Of a stretch of 64,000 bases of DNA, positions 51,676-61,092 are shown piece after piece. Made by a program: the position numbers and the translations under genes. This stretch comes from Streptomyces sp. 840.1 (GTDB taxonomy: Bacteria > Actinomycetota > Actinomycetes > Streptomycetales > Streptomycetaceae). The DNA lies in assembly GCF_003751445.1 (NCBI RefSeq), contig NZ_RJUU01000002.1, forward strand, positions 806,001 to 870,000. Reading direction: 5' to 3'. Within the stretch, counting starts at the first letter, position 1. Each line of letters opens with the position of its first letter. The notes below the pieces were generated by a model. That model had not been told where the DNA came from, did not search any database, and saw only the letters and a list, made by a program, of their open reading frames with translations.

Positions 51676-52535
51676 CGGCCGTCCCCCGGGCGCGGACCGG
51701 CGTAGCGGTACAGGGTGCCGGGGCCGCCGTCGAGCCAGAAGAAGGGGTACGGCTCGGCGCACACCGCGCTCACCCCGTGACCCAGGAAACGGGGCAGGAC
51801 GGCGCTGCCGCTCTGGGCGAACATCACCAACTGCTTCCCGTTCGCGGCCGCGTGCCGCCGCAGCGGTTCGAAGGTCCCGTTGCCCAGCGTCATCCCGGAC
51901 ACGAGCAGGGCGTCGCAGCGGCCGGCCGCGCCGAGTGCATCGGTGGCAACTGTCTCGCCCCATTCCGTCGAGCCGCCCCCGAGGTCGCAGGGCACGTAGT
52001 GCAGCCCGCGTGAACGCAGCGCCTCCAGGAGGGAGTTGACCACGCCCACCACCAGCACGGTCGCTCCCGGCGGCAGGCCGAGCAGCTCGACGACGGCGTT
52101 CGCGCGGGCCCGGGACTTCTCCAGCGAGGTCCCGGCGGGCAGCGCCACGGGCCGCGCCCCGGTCGCCGGTGTGTGACCGCCGGCGTGCATCAGGTAGGCG
52201 TCCAGCGCGGCCACGCGCACCGGGAGCAGAGGATGCTCCAGCAGCCGGGCCACGTCGGCGCCCACGCAGTCCTCGACCGTACGGTCGGGGAGCGTCCCGG
52301 GTTCCACGGCGCACGACCCGACGGCCCCGGCGAGCCGCAGGCTGAGCACCTCGTTGCGGTAGCCGGTCGCCCGCCCGGTGTGCCGGGCGGCCTGCCGTGT
52401 GGTGAAGGCGACGGCGATCCGCTGCGAGGCGGGATCCGGTCCCGGCTCGCCGGCGAGGACGCGCGCCACGAGCTCGTCGTAGGACGCGCACGACTCGTAC
52501 CTCCAGGCCGTCGCGGTGCCGCTCGCGGCGGTCAT
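51672..52535 (-). CDS. DUF364-like Rossmann-fold protein (putative heavy-metal chelation domain)
   Basis: 287 residues with two parts: an N-terminal ~100-residue DUF4213-like region (FTTRQAARHTGRATGYRNEV) and a C-terminal Rossmann-like region (ATVLVVGVVNSLLEALRSRG, CDLGGGSTEWGETVATDAL, LLVSGMTLGNGTFEPL). Proteins of this kind have been called heavy-metal chelation proteins from their structure but no reaction is established. It overlaps both neighbours by 4 bp (ATGA). Its presence among ligase, PLP enzyme and epimerase and behind a Zur-like box supports a role in making or handling a metal-binding small molecule (inference). Confidence 0.7.
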   Translation of the reverse strand: MTAASGTATAWRYESCASYDELVARVLAGEPGPDPASQRIAVAFTTRQAARHTGRATGYRNEVLSLRLAGAVGSCAVEPGTLPDRTVEDCVGADVARLLEHPLLPVRVAALDAYLMHAGGHTPATGARPVALPAGTSLEKSRARANAVVELLGLPPGATVLVVGVVNSLLEALRSRGLHYVPCDLGGGSTEWGETVATDALGAAGRCDALLVSGMTLGNGTFEPLRRHAAANGKQLVMFAQSGSAVLPRFLGHGVSAVCAEPYPFFWLDGGPGTLYRYAGPRPGDGR

Positions 52536-53788
52536 CGGATCACCAGCGCGGACCGCAGCTCACCGAGCAGGGCCTCGGCACGGTCGCGGGCGCCGAGCCC
52601 CCGCGCATCGCCCGTCATGACGTGCCCGAGGTACTCGTTGTTGCTGCCCGCCGCCGTCACCCGCGCACCGGGCTCCGCGAGCCGAAGGTCCAGCACGCCC
52701 GGCGCGCCCCGCACCCCGCTGCTGTCCAGCGACGCCAGCGTGCCCGACGCCTCCGGTACGAGGAAGCCGATGGCCGCGCTGCGCAGCCCGGTGCGGGAGC
52801 CCCTCACGTCGGGCTCGCGGCCGAGGGACACCGCCACGAAGGACGCCACCAGGTCGATGCCGGTCACCCGGTGGACCAGCTCGGTGATGCGGTTCCCGGC
52901 GGGCCTGGGGTTCACCTCGACCACCCGGGGACCGTTGGCGGTCAGCTTGATCTCGGTGTGTGCCACGACGCCGTCGGTGAGGCCGAGGGCTCTGATCGCG
53001 GCCACGGCGGTCCGCCCGGCTGCCTCGGTGTCCGGGGCGGGCAGCGCCGCCGGGAACATGTGCCCGGTCTCGATGAACGCGGGCGATCCGCCGATGCTCT
53101 TGTCGGTCACCCCCACCACGTGGACGGCGCCCCCGTGCGACACCGTCTCGACGCTCACCTCGGGACCGTCCAGCAGCTCCTCCAGCAGGACGACGGGATC
53201 CCTGCGCTGCCCGCGGGCGTTGACCGGGAACGCGGTGAGCGCCTCGACGGCGCGGGCCAGCTGCCCCTCGTCGTCCACGCGGCGCACGTACATCCCCGCG
53301 CACAGGTCGACGGGCTTGACGACCAGCGGATAGCCGATCTCCCGGGCGGAGCGCGCGAGGGCGCCCCACTCCTCGTGCACGGCGAAGCGCGGACCTGGCA
53401 CCCCGGCGCCCGCGAGGACCCTGCGGGTGGCGTCCTTGCGGCAGGCGTCGCGGACCGACTCCGCGGCCGGGCCCGGCAGGCCCAGCCGCCCGGCGATCAG
53501 GGCCGCCGTCGGGAGGTAGTAGTCACAGGACGTCAGCACGCCGTCGAAGCACAGCACCTCGTGCAGCCGCTCGGCCAGCGGCAGCAGGGTGCCCGTGTCG
53601 TTCGTGTCGGCGGTGACGACGTTACGGGCGCCGAGCAGCGGGTGCGCCGTCCCCTCGGGCGCCGGGCCCAGGTAGTGGTGCAGGTCGCGGGTGAGGAAGG
53701 TGAACTCGTGCCCGCCCTGCCCGATGGCCCGTGGCAGCAGCCTGCTCATTGACCCGACCCAGCTCTCGACCATCAGCAGATGAGCCAC
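52532..53788 (-). CDS. ATP-grasp amino-acid ligase-like protein
   Basis: 418 residues from GTG 53788 (starts at 53803 or the ATG 5 codons later are possible; AGGGGAG lies just upstream). The ATP-grasp fold is clear: RDACRKDATRRVLAGAGVP, then YPLVVKPVDLCAGMYVRRV (nucleotide-binding Lys), VVLLEELLDGPEVSVE and HTEIKLTANGPRVVEVNPRP with the Mg2+-binding Glu and Asn. It would join a carboxylate to an amine through acyl-phosphate, as in L-amino-acid ligases. First gene of the four-gene operon; a Zur-like palindrome lies about 100 bp upstream. Confidence 0.8.
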   Translation of the reverse strand: MAHLLMVESWVGSMSRLLPRAIGQGGHEFTFLTRDLHHYLGPAPEGTAHPLLGARNVVTADTNDTGTLLPLAERLHEVLCFDGVLTSCDYYLPTAALIAGRLGLPGPAAESVRDACRKDATRRVLAGAGVPGPRFAVHEEWGALARSAREIGYPLVVKPVDLCAGMYVRRVDDEGQLARAVEALTAFPVNARGQRRDPVVLLEELLDGPEVSVETVSHGGAVHVVGVTDKSIGGSPAFIETGHMFPAALPAPDTEAAGRTAVAAIRALGLTDGVVAHTEIKLTANGPRVVEVNPRPAGNRITELVHRVTGIDLVASFVAVSLGREPDVRGSRTGLRSAAIGFLVPEASGTLASLDSSGVRGAPGVLDLRLAEPGARVTAAGSNNEYLGHVMTGDARGLGARDRAEALLGELRSALVIR

Positions 53789-53886
53789 AACTCCCCTTTT
53801 CACGCGTTCGGTTCGGACGGCACGACGGCAGCCCGGACCGCCCTCGGAAGGGACGGCCGGAGACGCTGTGCCACCATATACGGTAT

Positions 53887-53901
53887 CGATAATCATTTTC
53901 A
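53887..53901. promoter_or_regulatory. Zur-like palindrome upstream of the ATP-grasp operon
   Basis: Read on the minus strand the site is TGAAAATGATTATCG, close to the actinobacterial Zur box TGAAAATGATTTTCA. It is about 100 bp before the ATP-grasp start and also 100 bp before the divergent oxidoreductase, in an AT-rich patch. Zinc-Zur repression of the operon is inferred; a related Fur-type protein could bind instead. Confidence 0.5.
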
Positions 53902-54000
53902 GTTACCAGTCGCGTACGTTGGCGGTTGTTCTCAGGGAGGCCCGGGAGACTGCCGTGCACGCGGCAACCGCGACACCCTGAGCCGAGATCGGAGCGCATG

Positions 54001-54954
54001 ATGAAGGCAGTCCGTTTCAGCCGGTTCGGAGGCCCTGAGGTCCTGGAGATTGTGGATCTCCCCGATCCCCGTCCCGGCCCCGGGCAGGTCCGGATCGCTG
54101 TGCGAGCGGCCGGAGTCAACGCCAGCGACTGGAAGAAGCGCCAGGGCCTGATGGATCAGGAGCTTCCGCAGACCATGGGCTACGAGGCGGCGGGCATCGT
54201 CGACGAACTCGGCGAGGGCGTCACGGACGTGGCCGTGGGCGACCGCGTCTTCGGGTTCTCCGCCGACGGTACGGCGCAGGCCGAACTGGCGGTGCTGGCC
54301 TACTGCGCGCCGGTCCCGCCGTCGCTCGACTTCCCCGCTGCCGCCGCACTGCCCGCCGCCGTCGAGACGGCCACGCGTGCGCTCGACCAGCTGGGTGTGG
54401 GGGAGGGGGCGGCGCCGGGCGGCACGCTGCTCGTCAACGGCGCGTCCGGGAGCGTCGGCAGCGCCGCGGTACAGCTGGCCGTGGCGCGCGGCGCGCGGGT
54501 GATCGGTACCGCCGGTCCCGCCAACCACGCGTACCTGCGCTCGCTGGGGGCTGAGCCCGTGGCCTACGGCGAGGGCCTCGTCGAGCGGGTTCGCGCGCTG
54601 GCGCCGGACGGTGTGGACCTCGCGCTCGACGTGGCCGGGAGCGGTGTCCTGCCCGAGCTCGCCGAGCTCGCGGGCGGCCCCGGGCACGTCGTCACCCTCG
54701 CCGACTTCGCCGGTGCGCGGGAGCACGGGGTCCGGTTCAGCAGCGGCGACGCCGGACGCGCGCTCCACGCGCTCGGCGGGATCGGTGAGCTGATCGAGTC
54801 CGGGCGCTTCGCGCTCCCGGCCGTGCGGACCTTCCCGCTCACCGAGGTCGCGGAGGCGCACCGCGCCGGGGAGGCCGGTCCGGGGCGGGGGAAGCTGGTA
54901 CTGGTGGTCGGCGCACCGGCGGACGGGGCCGGTGACGCCCCCGCCTCCGGGTGA
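54001..54954 (+). CDS. Quinone oxidoreductase-like MDR-superfamily enzyme
   Basis: 317-residue zinc-free medium-chain dehydrogenase. N-terminal MKAVRFSRFGGPEVLEIVDL and GVNASDWKKRQG are typical, GYEAAGIVDELGEGV and the NADPH-binding ASGSVGSAAVQLAVARGA follow. It reduces quinones or enones with NADPH. ATG 54001 is chosen over the adjacent ATG 53998 because GGAG (53991-53994) is better spaced. It is divergent from the ATP-grasp operon and may share its regulatory region. Function in the metal locus is not evident. Confidence 0.85.
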   Translation: MKAVRFSRFGGPEVLEIVDLPDPRPGPGQVRIAVRAAGVNASDWKKRQGLMDQELPQTMGYEAAGIVDELGEGVTDVAVGDRVFGFSADGTAQAELAVLAYCAPVPPSLDFPAAAALPAAVETATRALDQLGVGEGAAPGGTLLVNGASGSVGSAAVQLAVARGARVIGTAGPANHAYLRSLGAEPVAYGEGLVERVRALAPDGVDLALDVAGSGVLPELAELAGGPGHVVTLADFAGAREHGVRFSSGDAGRALHALGGIGELIESGRFALPAVRTFPLTEVAEAHRAGEAGPGRGKLVLVVGAPADGAGDAPASG

Positions 54955-55008
54955 CGCCCGGCCGGGCGGGCCGGAGTGCGGCCGCTCAGGAACTGACCGC
55001 GGTTCCGG

Positions 55009-55641
55009 TCAGCTCCCCCCGAAGACGGCTCGGGTGCTGGTGACGACGGCGCATTTCCCGGCCGCCCAGCGCAGCGCCATCGCATGGTCCCGGGCGGAGA
55101 AGTCGGCCACCGCGTCGGCCACCACGAAGGCCTGGATGTCCTGCATCCAGGCGTCGCACGCCGTCATCAGGACCCCGATGTGGGCGTAGACGCCCGTGAT
55201 GACGATCTGGTCCCGGCCCTGTTCGCGCAGCCGCTCCAGGAGGTCGGTGCGCACGAAGCTGCTGTACTTCCACTTGGTGAGCACCACGTCGTCCCCGTCG
55301 GGTGCGATGCCGTCCGCGATGGCGGCGGCGTGCGGGTCGTCGGGCAGGCCCGGCCCCCAGAAGTCCTGTTGCAGGCCGCGCTCGTCGGGGCTCTGCCCGC
55401 CGGGCTGCGCGGTGTACAGCACCGGTACGCCGAGCCGCTTCGCCTCCTTCCTCAACTCGGCTACGTGCGAGAGGAGTTCGGGTACCGGTGCGGACCGGCG
55501 GTCGTAGGCCGACAGGAAGTAGTTCTGCAGATCGTGGACGAGGAGTACGGCGCGCGCGGGGTCGACACTCCACCCGACCCGGTTGGCGGGCAGCTCGTCG
55601 GCGGTCGGCATGGGATACGGGGCGATGGCGGGCAGGGCCAT
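55009..55641 (-). CDS. dhbB: Isochorismatase (2,3-dihydro-2,3-dihydroxybenzoate synthase), no carrier domain
   Basis: 210 residues matching the N-terminal domain of EntB/DhbB, which removes pyruvate from isochorismate. The catalytic Asp is in LLVHDLQNYF and the Lys in LTKWKYSSF; the nucleophile site reads VYAHIGV, with Gly as in siderophore isochorismatases rather than the Cys of other family members. EntB normally continues into an aryl carrier domain; here that domain is absent and is encoded separately at 59902. Third enzyme of the DHB pathway, 81 bp after dhbE. Confidence 0.9.
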   Translation of the reverse strand: MALPAIAPYPMPTADELPANRVGWSVDPARAVLLVHDLQNYFLSAYDRRSAPVPELLSHVAELRKEAKRLGVPVLYTAQPGGQSPDERGLQQDFWGPGLPDDPHAAAIADGIAPDGDDVVLTKWKYSSFVRTDLLERLREQGRDQIVITGVYAHIGVLMTACDAWMQDIQAFVVADAVADFSARDHAMALRWAAGKCAVVTSTRAVFGGS

Positions 55642-55722
55642 GGTGCTCGGGTTCCGTTCAGGGTTGGGGAAGGGAGGGCCGGGTGCGGGTCCCGCAGGCG
55701 AGGGGCTTCTGGCCCCGGCGGG

Positions 55723-57348
55723 TCAGCCGGCCGGGGCGGCGGCCGCGGCGGTCCGCAGGTCCCGCTTGGAGATCTTCCCGACGCCGGTCTGCGGGAACGT
55801 CCCGACGAACTCGACTCTGTCCGGCACCTTGTACGCGGCCAGTCCCCGGTCCCGTACGAACCGTTTGATGTCCACCGGCTTCAGCGGGCCCTCGCCGGGA
55901 TGCAGGATGACGTAGGCGCAGACGCGCTCGCCCAGGTACGGGTCCGGCTCGGCCACCACGTTGGCGTCGTGCACGGACGGGTGGGCGAGGATGTGGTTCT
56001 CGACCTCCTCGGCGGCGACCTTCTCGCCACCCCGGTTGATCTGGTCCTTGGCGCGGCCCTCGACGACGATGTGCCCGCTCGCGGTGACGCGGACGACGTC
56101 GCCCGTGCGGTAGAAGCCGTCCTCGGTGAACGAGCGGGCGTTGTGCTCGGGCGCCCGCCAGTAGCCGCGGATCGTGTAGGGCCCGCGTGTCAGCAGGTGG
56201 CCCGTTTCGCCCGGGGCGACCTCGCGGTCCTCGTCGTCCACGACCAGGATCTCGTCGTCCGGTGAGATGGGCCGCCCCTGCGTGGTGACGATCGTCTCGA
56301 CCGGGTCGTCGAGGCGGGTGTAGTTGACCAGGCCCTCGGCCATCCCGAAGACCTGTTGCAGGGTGCAGCCGAGCGCCGGCCGGACCCGCCGTGCCGCCTC
56401 CTCGCTGAACTTGGCGCCGCCCACCAGCAGGACGTCCAGACTGCTGAGGTCGTGCGCGGTGGTGGTGGCCGCCCGGGTCCACAGCAGGGCGAGCGGGGGG
56501 ACCAGGCCGGTGATGGTGACCCTCTCCCGTTCGATCAGCGGGAAGGCGGCCTCGGGGGAGGGGTGGGGGCACAGCACCACGCGCCCGCCGGCGTAGAGCG
56601 TGCCGAGCGAACCGGGGGAGGAGAGCGGGAAGTTGTGGGCCGCGGGCAGTGCGCAGAGGTAGACGCTGCTCTCGTCGACCCCGCAGATCTCGTTGGAGCC
56701 GCGCAGCGAGTAGATGTAGTCGTCGTGGGTGCGCGGAATCAGCTTCGGGACGCCGGTGCTGCCGCCGGAGAGCTGGAGGAAGGCCAGGTCGTCCGGGCGC
56801 GGGGCGCCGTAGCCCACCGGGTTCTGCGCGACGTCGGACAGCGCCTCGAACTCGCCGGGGTCCCCGGCCGCGACGAACACGTGCCGCAGCGTGCCCGCTC
56901 CGGCACGGGCCTTCGCCGCCAGCTCGCGGTAGTCGTAGCCGTCGTGTTCGGCCGCGATGACGTACGCGACCGCCTCGGTGAACTCGCAGAAGTACGAGAT
57001 CTCCGTCTCGCGGTGGGCCGGCAGCGCGAAGACGGGCAGTGCGCCGATCCGGAACAGTGCGAAGACCACCTCGAAGAACTCCGCGATGTTGGGCAGTTGC
57101 ACCACCACCCGGTCGCCCTTGGCGATGCCGCGGGCGAGGAGGCCCGCGGCCAGCCGGTCGGCGCGCCGGTCCAGGTCCGCGTAGCTCAGGCGCGTCCCCG
57201 CGACCGGGTCGACCACCGCGATCCGGTCCGGATGCGCCTCGGCACGCTCCCGGAGCATGGAGCCGAAGGTCTCTCCGCGCCACCAGCCGGCCCGCCGGTA
57301 CCGTTCGGCGAAATCGGCCGGCCAGGTGGGTGCGTCGTGCGGGCTCAC
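55723..57348 (-). CDS. dhbE: 2,3-dihydroxybenzoate-AMP ligase
   Basis: 541 residues; adenylates DHB and loads it on the aryl carrier protein. ANL motifs: [20 protein letters not shown] (A3), [13 protein letters not shown] (typical of aryl-acid ligases), [13 protein letters not shown] (A5), YRTGDVVR (A7) and [13 protein letters not shown] (A10 Lys). The GTG at 57346-57348 overlaps the dhbC stop by 4 bp and is preferred to a much longer upstream frame, which only continues the dhbC region in another frame. Confidence 0.92.
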   Translation of the reverse strand: MSPHDAPTWPADFAERYRRAGWWRGETFGSMLRERAEAHPDRIAVVDPVAGTRLSYADLDRRADRLAAGLLARGIAKGDRVVVQLPNIAEFFEVVFALFRIGALPVFALPAHRETEISYFCEFTEAVAYVIAAEHDGYDYRELAAKARAGAGTLRHVFVAAGDPGEFEALSDVAQNPVGYGAPRPDDLAFLQLSGGSTGVPKLIPRTHDDYIYSLRGSNEICGVDESSVYLCALPAAHNFPLSSPGSLGTLYAGGRVVLCPHPSPEAAFPLIERERVTITGLVPPLALLWTRAATTTAHDLSSLDVLLVGGAKFSEEAARRVRPALGCTLQQVFGMAEGLVNYTRLDDPVETIVTTQGRPISPDDEILVVDDEDREVAPGETGHLLTRGPYTIRGYWRAPEHNARSFTEDGFYRTGDVVRVTASGHIVVEGRAKDQINRGGEKVAAEEVENHILAHPSVHDANVVAEPDPYLGERVCAYVILHPGEGPLKPVDIKRFVRDRGLAAYKVPDRVEFVGTFPQTGVGKISKRDLRTAAAAAPAG

Positions 57349-58550
57349 AGCTCGGCCCCCACGGCGCTGAGGAAGGTACGGAACTTGGCCGCCGTCTCGG
57401 CGGTCTCGGCCTCCGGCTCGGACGCCGCGACGATACCGGCTCCCGCGTAGAGGCGCAGCGTGCGCTCCTCGGCCTCGGCGCAGCGGATTGTGACGACCCA
57501 CTCGCCGTCGCCGCCGGCATCGCCCCAGCCCACCACGCCGGTGAAGAAGCCTCGGTCGAACGGCTCCGTCTCCGCGATGACCCGGCGGGCCGTCGCGGTG
57601 GGTGTGCCGCACACCGCGGGTGTCGGGTGCAGGGCGCAGGCGAGCGCCAGTGCGGAGGTGCCGGGGGAGGCGAGCATGCCGGTCACCGTGGTCGACAGGT
57701 GCCACATGGTGGCGGTGCGGATCAGGGTCGGCCGGGCGGGCACGGTCAGTTCGGTGCAGTGCGGGGCCAGGGCCTGGTGCACGGCGTCCACCACGACCGC
57801 GTGTTCGTGCAGGTCCTTCGCGGATTCCAGCAGTGTGGCGGCGCGGCGGACATCCTCCGCGAGGTCACTGCTGCGCGGCGTCGAACCGGCGAGCGGGTTG
57901 GCGACGACCTGCTGCCCGTGCCGGGAGACCAGCAGTTCGGGACTGGCGCCGATGAGGGTGCGGTCCGGCCCGGTGGGCAGCGCGAACGTGTATCCGACGG
58001 GGTCGCGGCGGGCCAGCCGCTGAAGCATCGCGGGCAGGTCCAGCGTTGCGGGGGAGGTGAGTTCGAGGGTGCGGGCGAGTACCACCTTGCTGAACTCCCC
58101 GCGCCACATGCGTTCCACCGCGGCCGCTACACCCGCTCCGTAGACCTCGGGTCCGGGCACCGGGCGTATCCGCCATTCCGCGGCGCCCGACACGCCGACG
58201 GGGAGGGCGATCAGCGGATCGGAGGCGAGCGGCGGCGCGATCCGCAGTGCCGCCGGCACGCTCAGGGCGGCCGGTGCCTCGTGGTCGAACGGGATGGCGC
58301 CGATGACCACGGGTGCTTCCTGCCCGGCCGCACGGGCCTCGGCCAGGGTGGCGTTCACCCGCTCGTCGAGCGGCCGTCTGCCGTGCGGTACGGGGCGCGC
58401 CGCGCCGGATGCCAGCAGGGTGCGGCCGGGGGTGGCGAGGAAACGGTCGCCGGGCCGGTAGCCGTCCAGCAGCGAGGTGGCCGCGCCTACGGCCGGGTGG
58501 GCCGGATCGGCCGGGGGTTCGTGCGTGGCGACCTGGGATGCCGTCGGCAC
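57345..58550 (-). CDS. dhbC: Isochorismate synthase
   Basis: 401 residues. Converts chorismate to isochorismate, the first step towards 2,3-dihydroxybenzoate. The chorismate-binding fold is clear: [61 protein letters not shown] and [23 protein letters not shown] 58550 has GGAG 8 nt upstream. Overlaps dhbE by 4 bp and follows dhbA by 55 bp in the dhbACEB operon. Confidence 0.92.
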   Translation of the reverse strand: MPTASQVATHEPPADPAHPAVGAATSLLDGYRPGDRFLATPGRTLLASGAARPVPHGRRPLDERVNATLAEARAAGQEAPVVIGAIPFDHEAPAALSVPAALRIAPPLASDPLIALPVGVSGAAEWRIRPVPGPEVYGAGVAAAVERMWRGEFSKVVLARTLELTSPATLDLPAMLQRLARRDPVGYTFALPTGPDRTLIGASPELLVSRHGQQVVANPLAGSTPRSSDLAEDVRRAATLLESAKDLHEHAVVVDAVHQALAPHCTELTVPARPTLIRTATMWHLSTTVTGMLASPGTSALALACALHPTPAVCGTPTATARRVIAETEPFDRGFFTGVVGWGDAGGDGEWVVTIRCAEAEERTLRLYAGAGIVAASEPEAETAETAAKFRTFLSAVGAEL

Positions 58551-58605
58551 AGGGACTCCATTCTCGATGTTCCGTCAGTGGGGGTACCAAGGAGCAGGGC
58601 GCGGT

Positions 58606-59436
58606 TCAGCGCAGGGTCGCGCCGCCGTCGACGTACAGCTCCTGCAGGGTGATGTGGCGGGCGCGGTCCGAGGCGAGGAACGCGACGGCGTCGGCGATGT
58701 CCTCGGGGGAGGCGATCCGGCCCAGCGGTATGCCGGTCCGGTAGGCGGCGGGGTCCCCGTCGATGACCCGCTGTTCCGCGCCGGTATCCGTCCACAGGGC
58801 GCGTTGCATGGCCGTGTCGGTGGATCCGGGCGCGACGACATTGCAGCGGACGCCGCTGCGGGCGAGTTCGAGGCCGAGACATTTCGTGAACGCGGTGGCC
58901 GCCGCCTTCGACGCGGCGTAGGCGGCCATGCCGGTGCGGGGGATCCCGGCGGCATTGGAACCAACGGTGATGACACAGCCGTTGCCCCGGCCGGCCATCA
59001 GCGGTGCCAGGGTCTGGGACACGTGGAAGACGCCGTCCGTGTTCACCGCGAAGGTCTGCGCCCAGTCCTCTGCGGAGAGTTCGGCGGCGAGGCCGGTGCG
59101 CAGGATCCCGGCGACGTTCACGAGCACTTCCACGGGGCCGAGTTCGCGCTCCACGCGGGCCACCGTGCGCTCCACCGATGGCCGTTCGGTGACATCCATG
59201 ACGTACGGCTCCAGTCGGCCCGCCGAGCGCCGGCTCCCCGGGCTCTTCGCCTGGAGCCGGTTCCACCGAACGGCCAGGGCGTCGATGCCGCCCTGTGCAC
59301 GGTCGGTAGCGGCGACCCGGGCGCCGAGTGTGGCGAGCAGCTCGGCGACGGCCGCCCCGATGCCCTGTGCGGCACCGGTCACCAGGACAGTACGGCCGTC
59401 GAACTCGCCGTTTCCGCCCGGTATGCGCTCATGCAT
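58606..59436 (-). CDS. dhbA: 2,3-dihydro-2,3-dihydroxybenzoate dehydrogenase
   Basis: 276-residue short-chain dehydrogenase; NAD-binding [25 protein letters not shown] and the catalytic [17 protein letters not shown]-like [19 protein letters not shown] near the C-terminus is usual for EntA/DhbA. It oxidises dihydro-DHB to DHB. ATG 59436 is chosen over an upstream TTG because AGGAGG (59443-59448) is correctly spaced. An insert around [20 protein letters not shown] after the second strand is unusual. First gene of the operon with an iron box 22 bp upstream. Confidence 0.9.
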   Translation of the reverse strand: MHERIPGGNGEFDGRTVLVTGAAQGIGAAVAELLATLGARVAATDRAQGGIDALAVRWNRLQAKSPGSRRSAGRLEPYVMDVTERPSVERTVARVERELGPVEVLVNVAGILRTGLAAELSAEDWAQTFAVNTDGVFHVSQTLAPLMAGRGNGCVITVGSNAAGIPRTGMAAYAASKAAATAFTKCLGLELARSGVRCNVVAPGSTDTAMQRALWTDTGAEQRVIDGDPAAYRTGIPLGRIASPEDIADAVAFLASDRARHITLQELYVDGGATLR

Positions 59437-59457
59437 GAGCAACCTCCTACGGGTTAG

Positions 59458-59476
59458 TTAGGTAAGGGTAACCTAA
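59458..59476. promoter_or_regulatory. Iron box (DmdR/IdeR type) upstream of dhbA
   Basis: TTAGGTAAGGGTAACCTAA, 17 of 19 bases as the streptomycete consensus TTAGGTTAGGCTAACCTAA. It would repress dhbACEB when iron is plentiful. Confidence 0.88.
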
Positions 59477-59610
59477 CTTATTTGACGGATCGATGCGAGG
59501 GGGTCGATGTGCTTGAGGGGGTACTCATGTGACGTTCGGTCACCAAAGTGCCGTGCGTCCGGAGGATGGATATCGCCGGGGATCGCGTTCGGGTGCCCCG
59601 TGTTCATGGG

Positions 59611-59629
59611 TTAGGTTAGCCTTGCCTCA
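59611..59629. promoter_or_regulatory. Iron box upstream of the aryl carrier protein gene
   Basis: TTAGGTTAGCCTTGCCTCA, weaker, with an intact left half. It lies in the 465-bp region between dhbA and the carrier protein; the gap is otherwise without a recognised gene. The distance to the carrier ATG is about 270 bp, so the transcript has a long leader. Confidence 0.7.
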
Positions 59630-59901
59630 CCTTGAACGGGAGAGCGGGAATCCCTGCGCGAGGAGCCGTCGAGCGGCAGCGTGCGGGTCTTCGCCGCCGC
59701 TGTCGGCGCACGGGGTTCCCGCCACCGCGCGTTCCGGTGAACTCGCCCGTTTATCCGGTCAAGTGGCCTGCCCGGCCGCTGGCTTGTCCCATGACGGCCA
59801 TGACCACGGGTGTGCGCACGCCGCCCCGTGACGTGGCCCCGTAACCGTTGCCGCCGACGTGCCGACCGCGCCGTCGGCGCCCGTCCAGCAGGAGCCGTCC
59901 G

Positions 59902-60141
59902 ATGAACCAGACCCTGTCGCCCGAACGCGTCCGTGCCGATGTCGCGGAGCTGCTCGACTGTGACCCCGCCGCGATCCCGCCCGAGGAGAACCTGGTCGAC
60001 CTCGGCCTCGACTCGATGCGGATCATGGCCCTGGTGGAGCGCTGGCGGGTCGCCGGGGCGCCCGAGCTGGAGTTCCCCGATCTGGCCGAGAAGCCCGAAC
60101 TGGCGCACTGGACAGCTCTGCTGACGGGCCGTCCGGCATGA
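59902..60141 (+). CDS. Stand-alone aryl carrier protein
   Basis: 79 residues with the phosphopantetheine motif NLVDLGLDSMRIM (Ser carries the arm). It resembles the C-terminal domain of EntB/DhbB: RVRADVAELLDCDPAAIPPE before the motif and WRVAGAPELEFPDLAEKPEL after it. It holds the DHB activated by DhbE. Split from the isochorismatase, which lies on the other strand 4.3 kb away. GCAGGAGCC precedes ATG 59902; ATGA overlap with the next gene. Confidence 0.85.
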   Translation: MNQTLSPERVRADVAELLDCDPAAIPPEENLVDLGLDSMRIMALVERWRVAGAPELEFPDLAEKPELAHWTALLTGRPA

Positions 60142-60989
60142 GCGCGGTCGATCACCGGCACCGGCATCTGGACCGGATCGCGGAGGTCAGGAGGGGGCCG
60201 CACGCCGAGAAGGTGGGCTACCCGATCGGCATCCGGGCGACCGAGGTGGTGCGCACCGCCATGGTCGGCACCGGTCTGCTGCGGGTGACCCTGGGCGGGG
60301 CGGGCGCCGAGGGGTTCGAGGCCCACGCGCCGGACGAACACGTGAAACTGATCTTCCCCGACCCGGACGGCACGCTGCGACTGCCCGAGCGCAACGGGGC
60401 GATGCTGCGCTGGCCCAGGCCGGCGCCGGTCTCGCGCGAGTACACCGTGCGCCGCCACGACCCGGCCGCCGGCGAGATCGACATCGACATCGCCCCGCAC
60501 GCGGGCGGCCTCGCCTCGGACTGGGCGCACGCGGCCCGGCCCGGCGACGTCATGCATCTCGCGGGGCCGCCCGGCGGGCTGATCGTCCCGGACACCTACG
60601 ACCGGTACCTGCTCGCCGGTGACATCACGGCCCTGCCCGCGATCGCCCGGCGGCTGGAGGAGTTCCCGGGGAGCGCGAAGGGCTGGGCGTTCATCGAAGT
60701 CGTCGATGCCACGCAGGAGATCGAGCTGTCGGCGCCCGACGGTTTCGAGGTGCAGTGGCTGCACCGCGGCGAACTGCCGCCGGGGAGCGGCGACGCGCTG
60801 GTGCGGGCCGTGACCGCGGTGACCGTACCCGAGGGTGAGCGGGCGTACATGTGGGTCGCGGGCGAGGCTGGACAGATCAAGCCGCTGCGCCGATGGGCCC
60901 GCGACGAACTGCGGCTGGCCAGGGCCGACCACGACATCACGGGTTACTGGAAGCGCGGCGTGGCCGACTTCGACGAGGACGTGCACTGA
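60138..60989 (+). CDS. Siderophore-interacting flavoprotein reductase (ViuB/SIP family)
   Basis: 283 residues of the SIP group: FAD-binding domain (VSREYTVRRHDPAAGEIDID with the RxYT motif, HAGGLASDWAH) and C-terminal NAD(P)H domain (LLAGDITALPAIARRLEEF, MWVAGEAGQIKPLRRWARDE). It reduces the ferric siderophore in the cytoplasm to release iron. The position beside the carrier protein and importer genes supports a role with the catecholate. ATGA overlap with the carrier gene. Confidence 0.9.
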   Translation: MSAVDHRHRHLDRIAEVRRGPHAEKVGYPIGIRATEVVRTAMVGTGLLRVTLGGAGAEGFEAHAPDEHVKLIFPDPDGTLRLPERNGAMLRWPRPAPVSREYTVRRHDPAAGEIDIDIAPHAGGLASDWAHAARPGDVMHLAGPPGGLIVPDTYDRYLLAGDITALPAIARRLEEFPGSAKGWAFIEVVDATQEIELSAPDGFEVQWLHRGELPPGSGDALVRAVTAVTVPEGERAYMWVAGEAGQIKPLRRWARDELRLARADHDITGYWKRGVADFDEDVH

Positions 60990-61056
60990 CCGGCCGGCCG
61001 CGCGGGGGCGGGTGTCGCGCCGGCCGCCGTGGTTGTCCTGCCCGGAGAACATCAAC

Positions 61057-61075
61057 TAAGGTAAGCCTTACCTAA
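61057..61075. promoter_or_regulatory. Iron box upstream of the siderophore-binding lipoprotein
   Basis: TAAGGTAAGCCTTACCTAA; reverse strand TTAGGTAAGGCTTACCTTA, close to consensus. It is 17 bp before the ATG at 61093, so it overlaps the promoter of the importer genes. Confidence 0.88.
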
Positions 61076-61092
61076 GTAACAAGGAGCATCGC

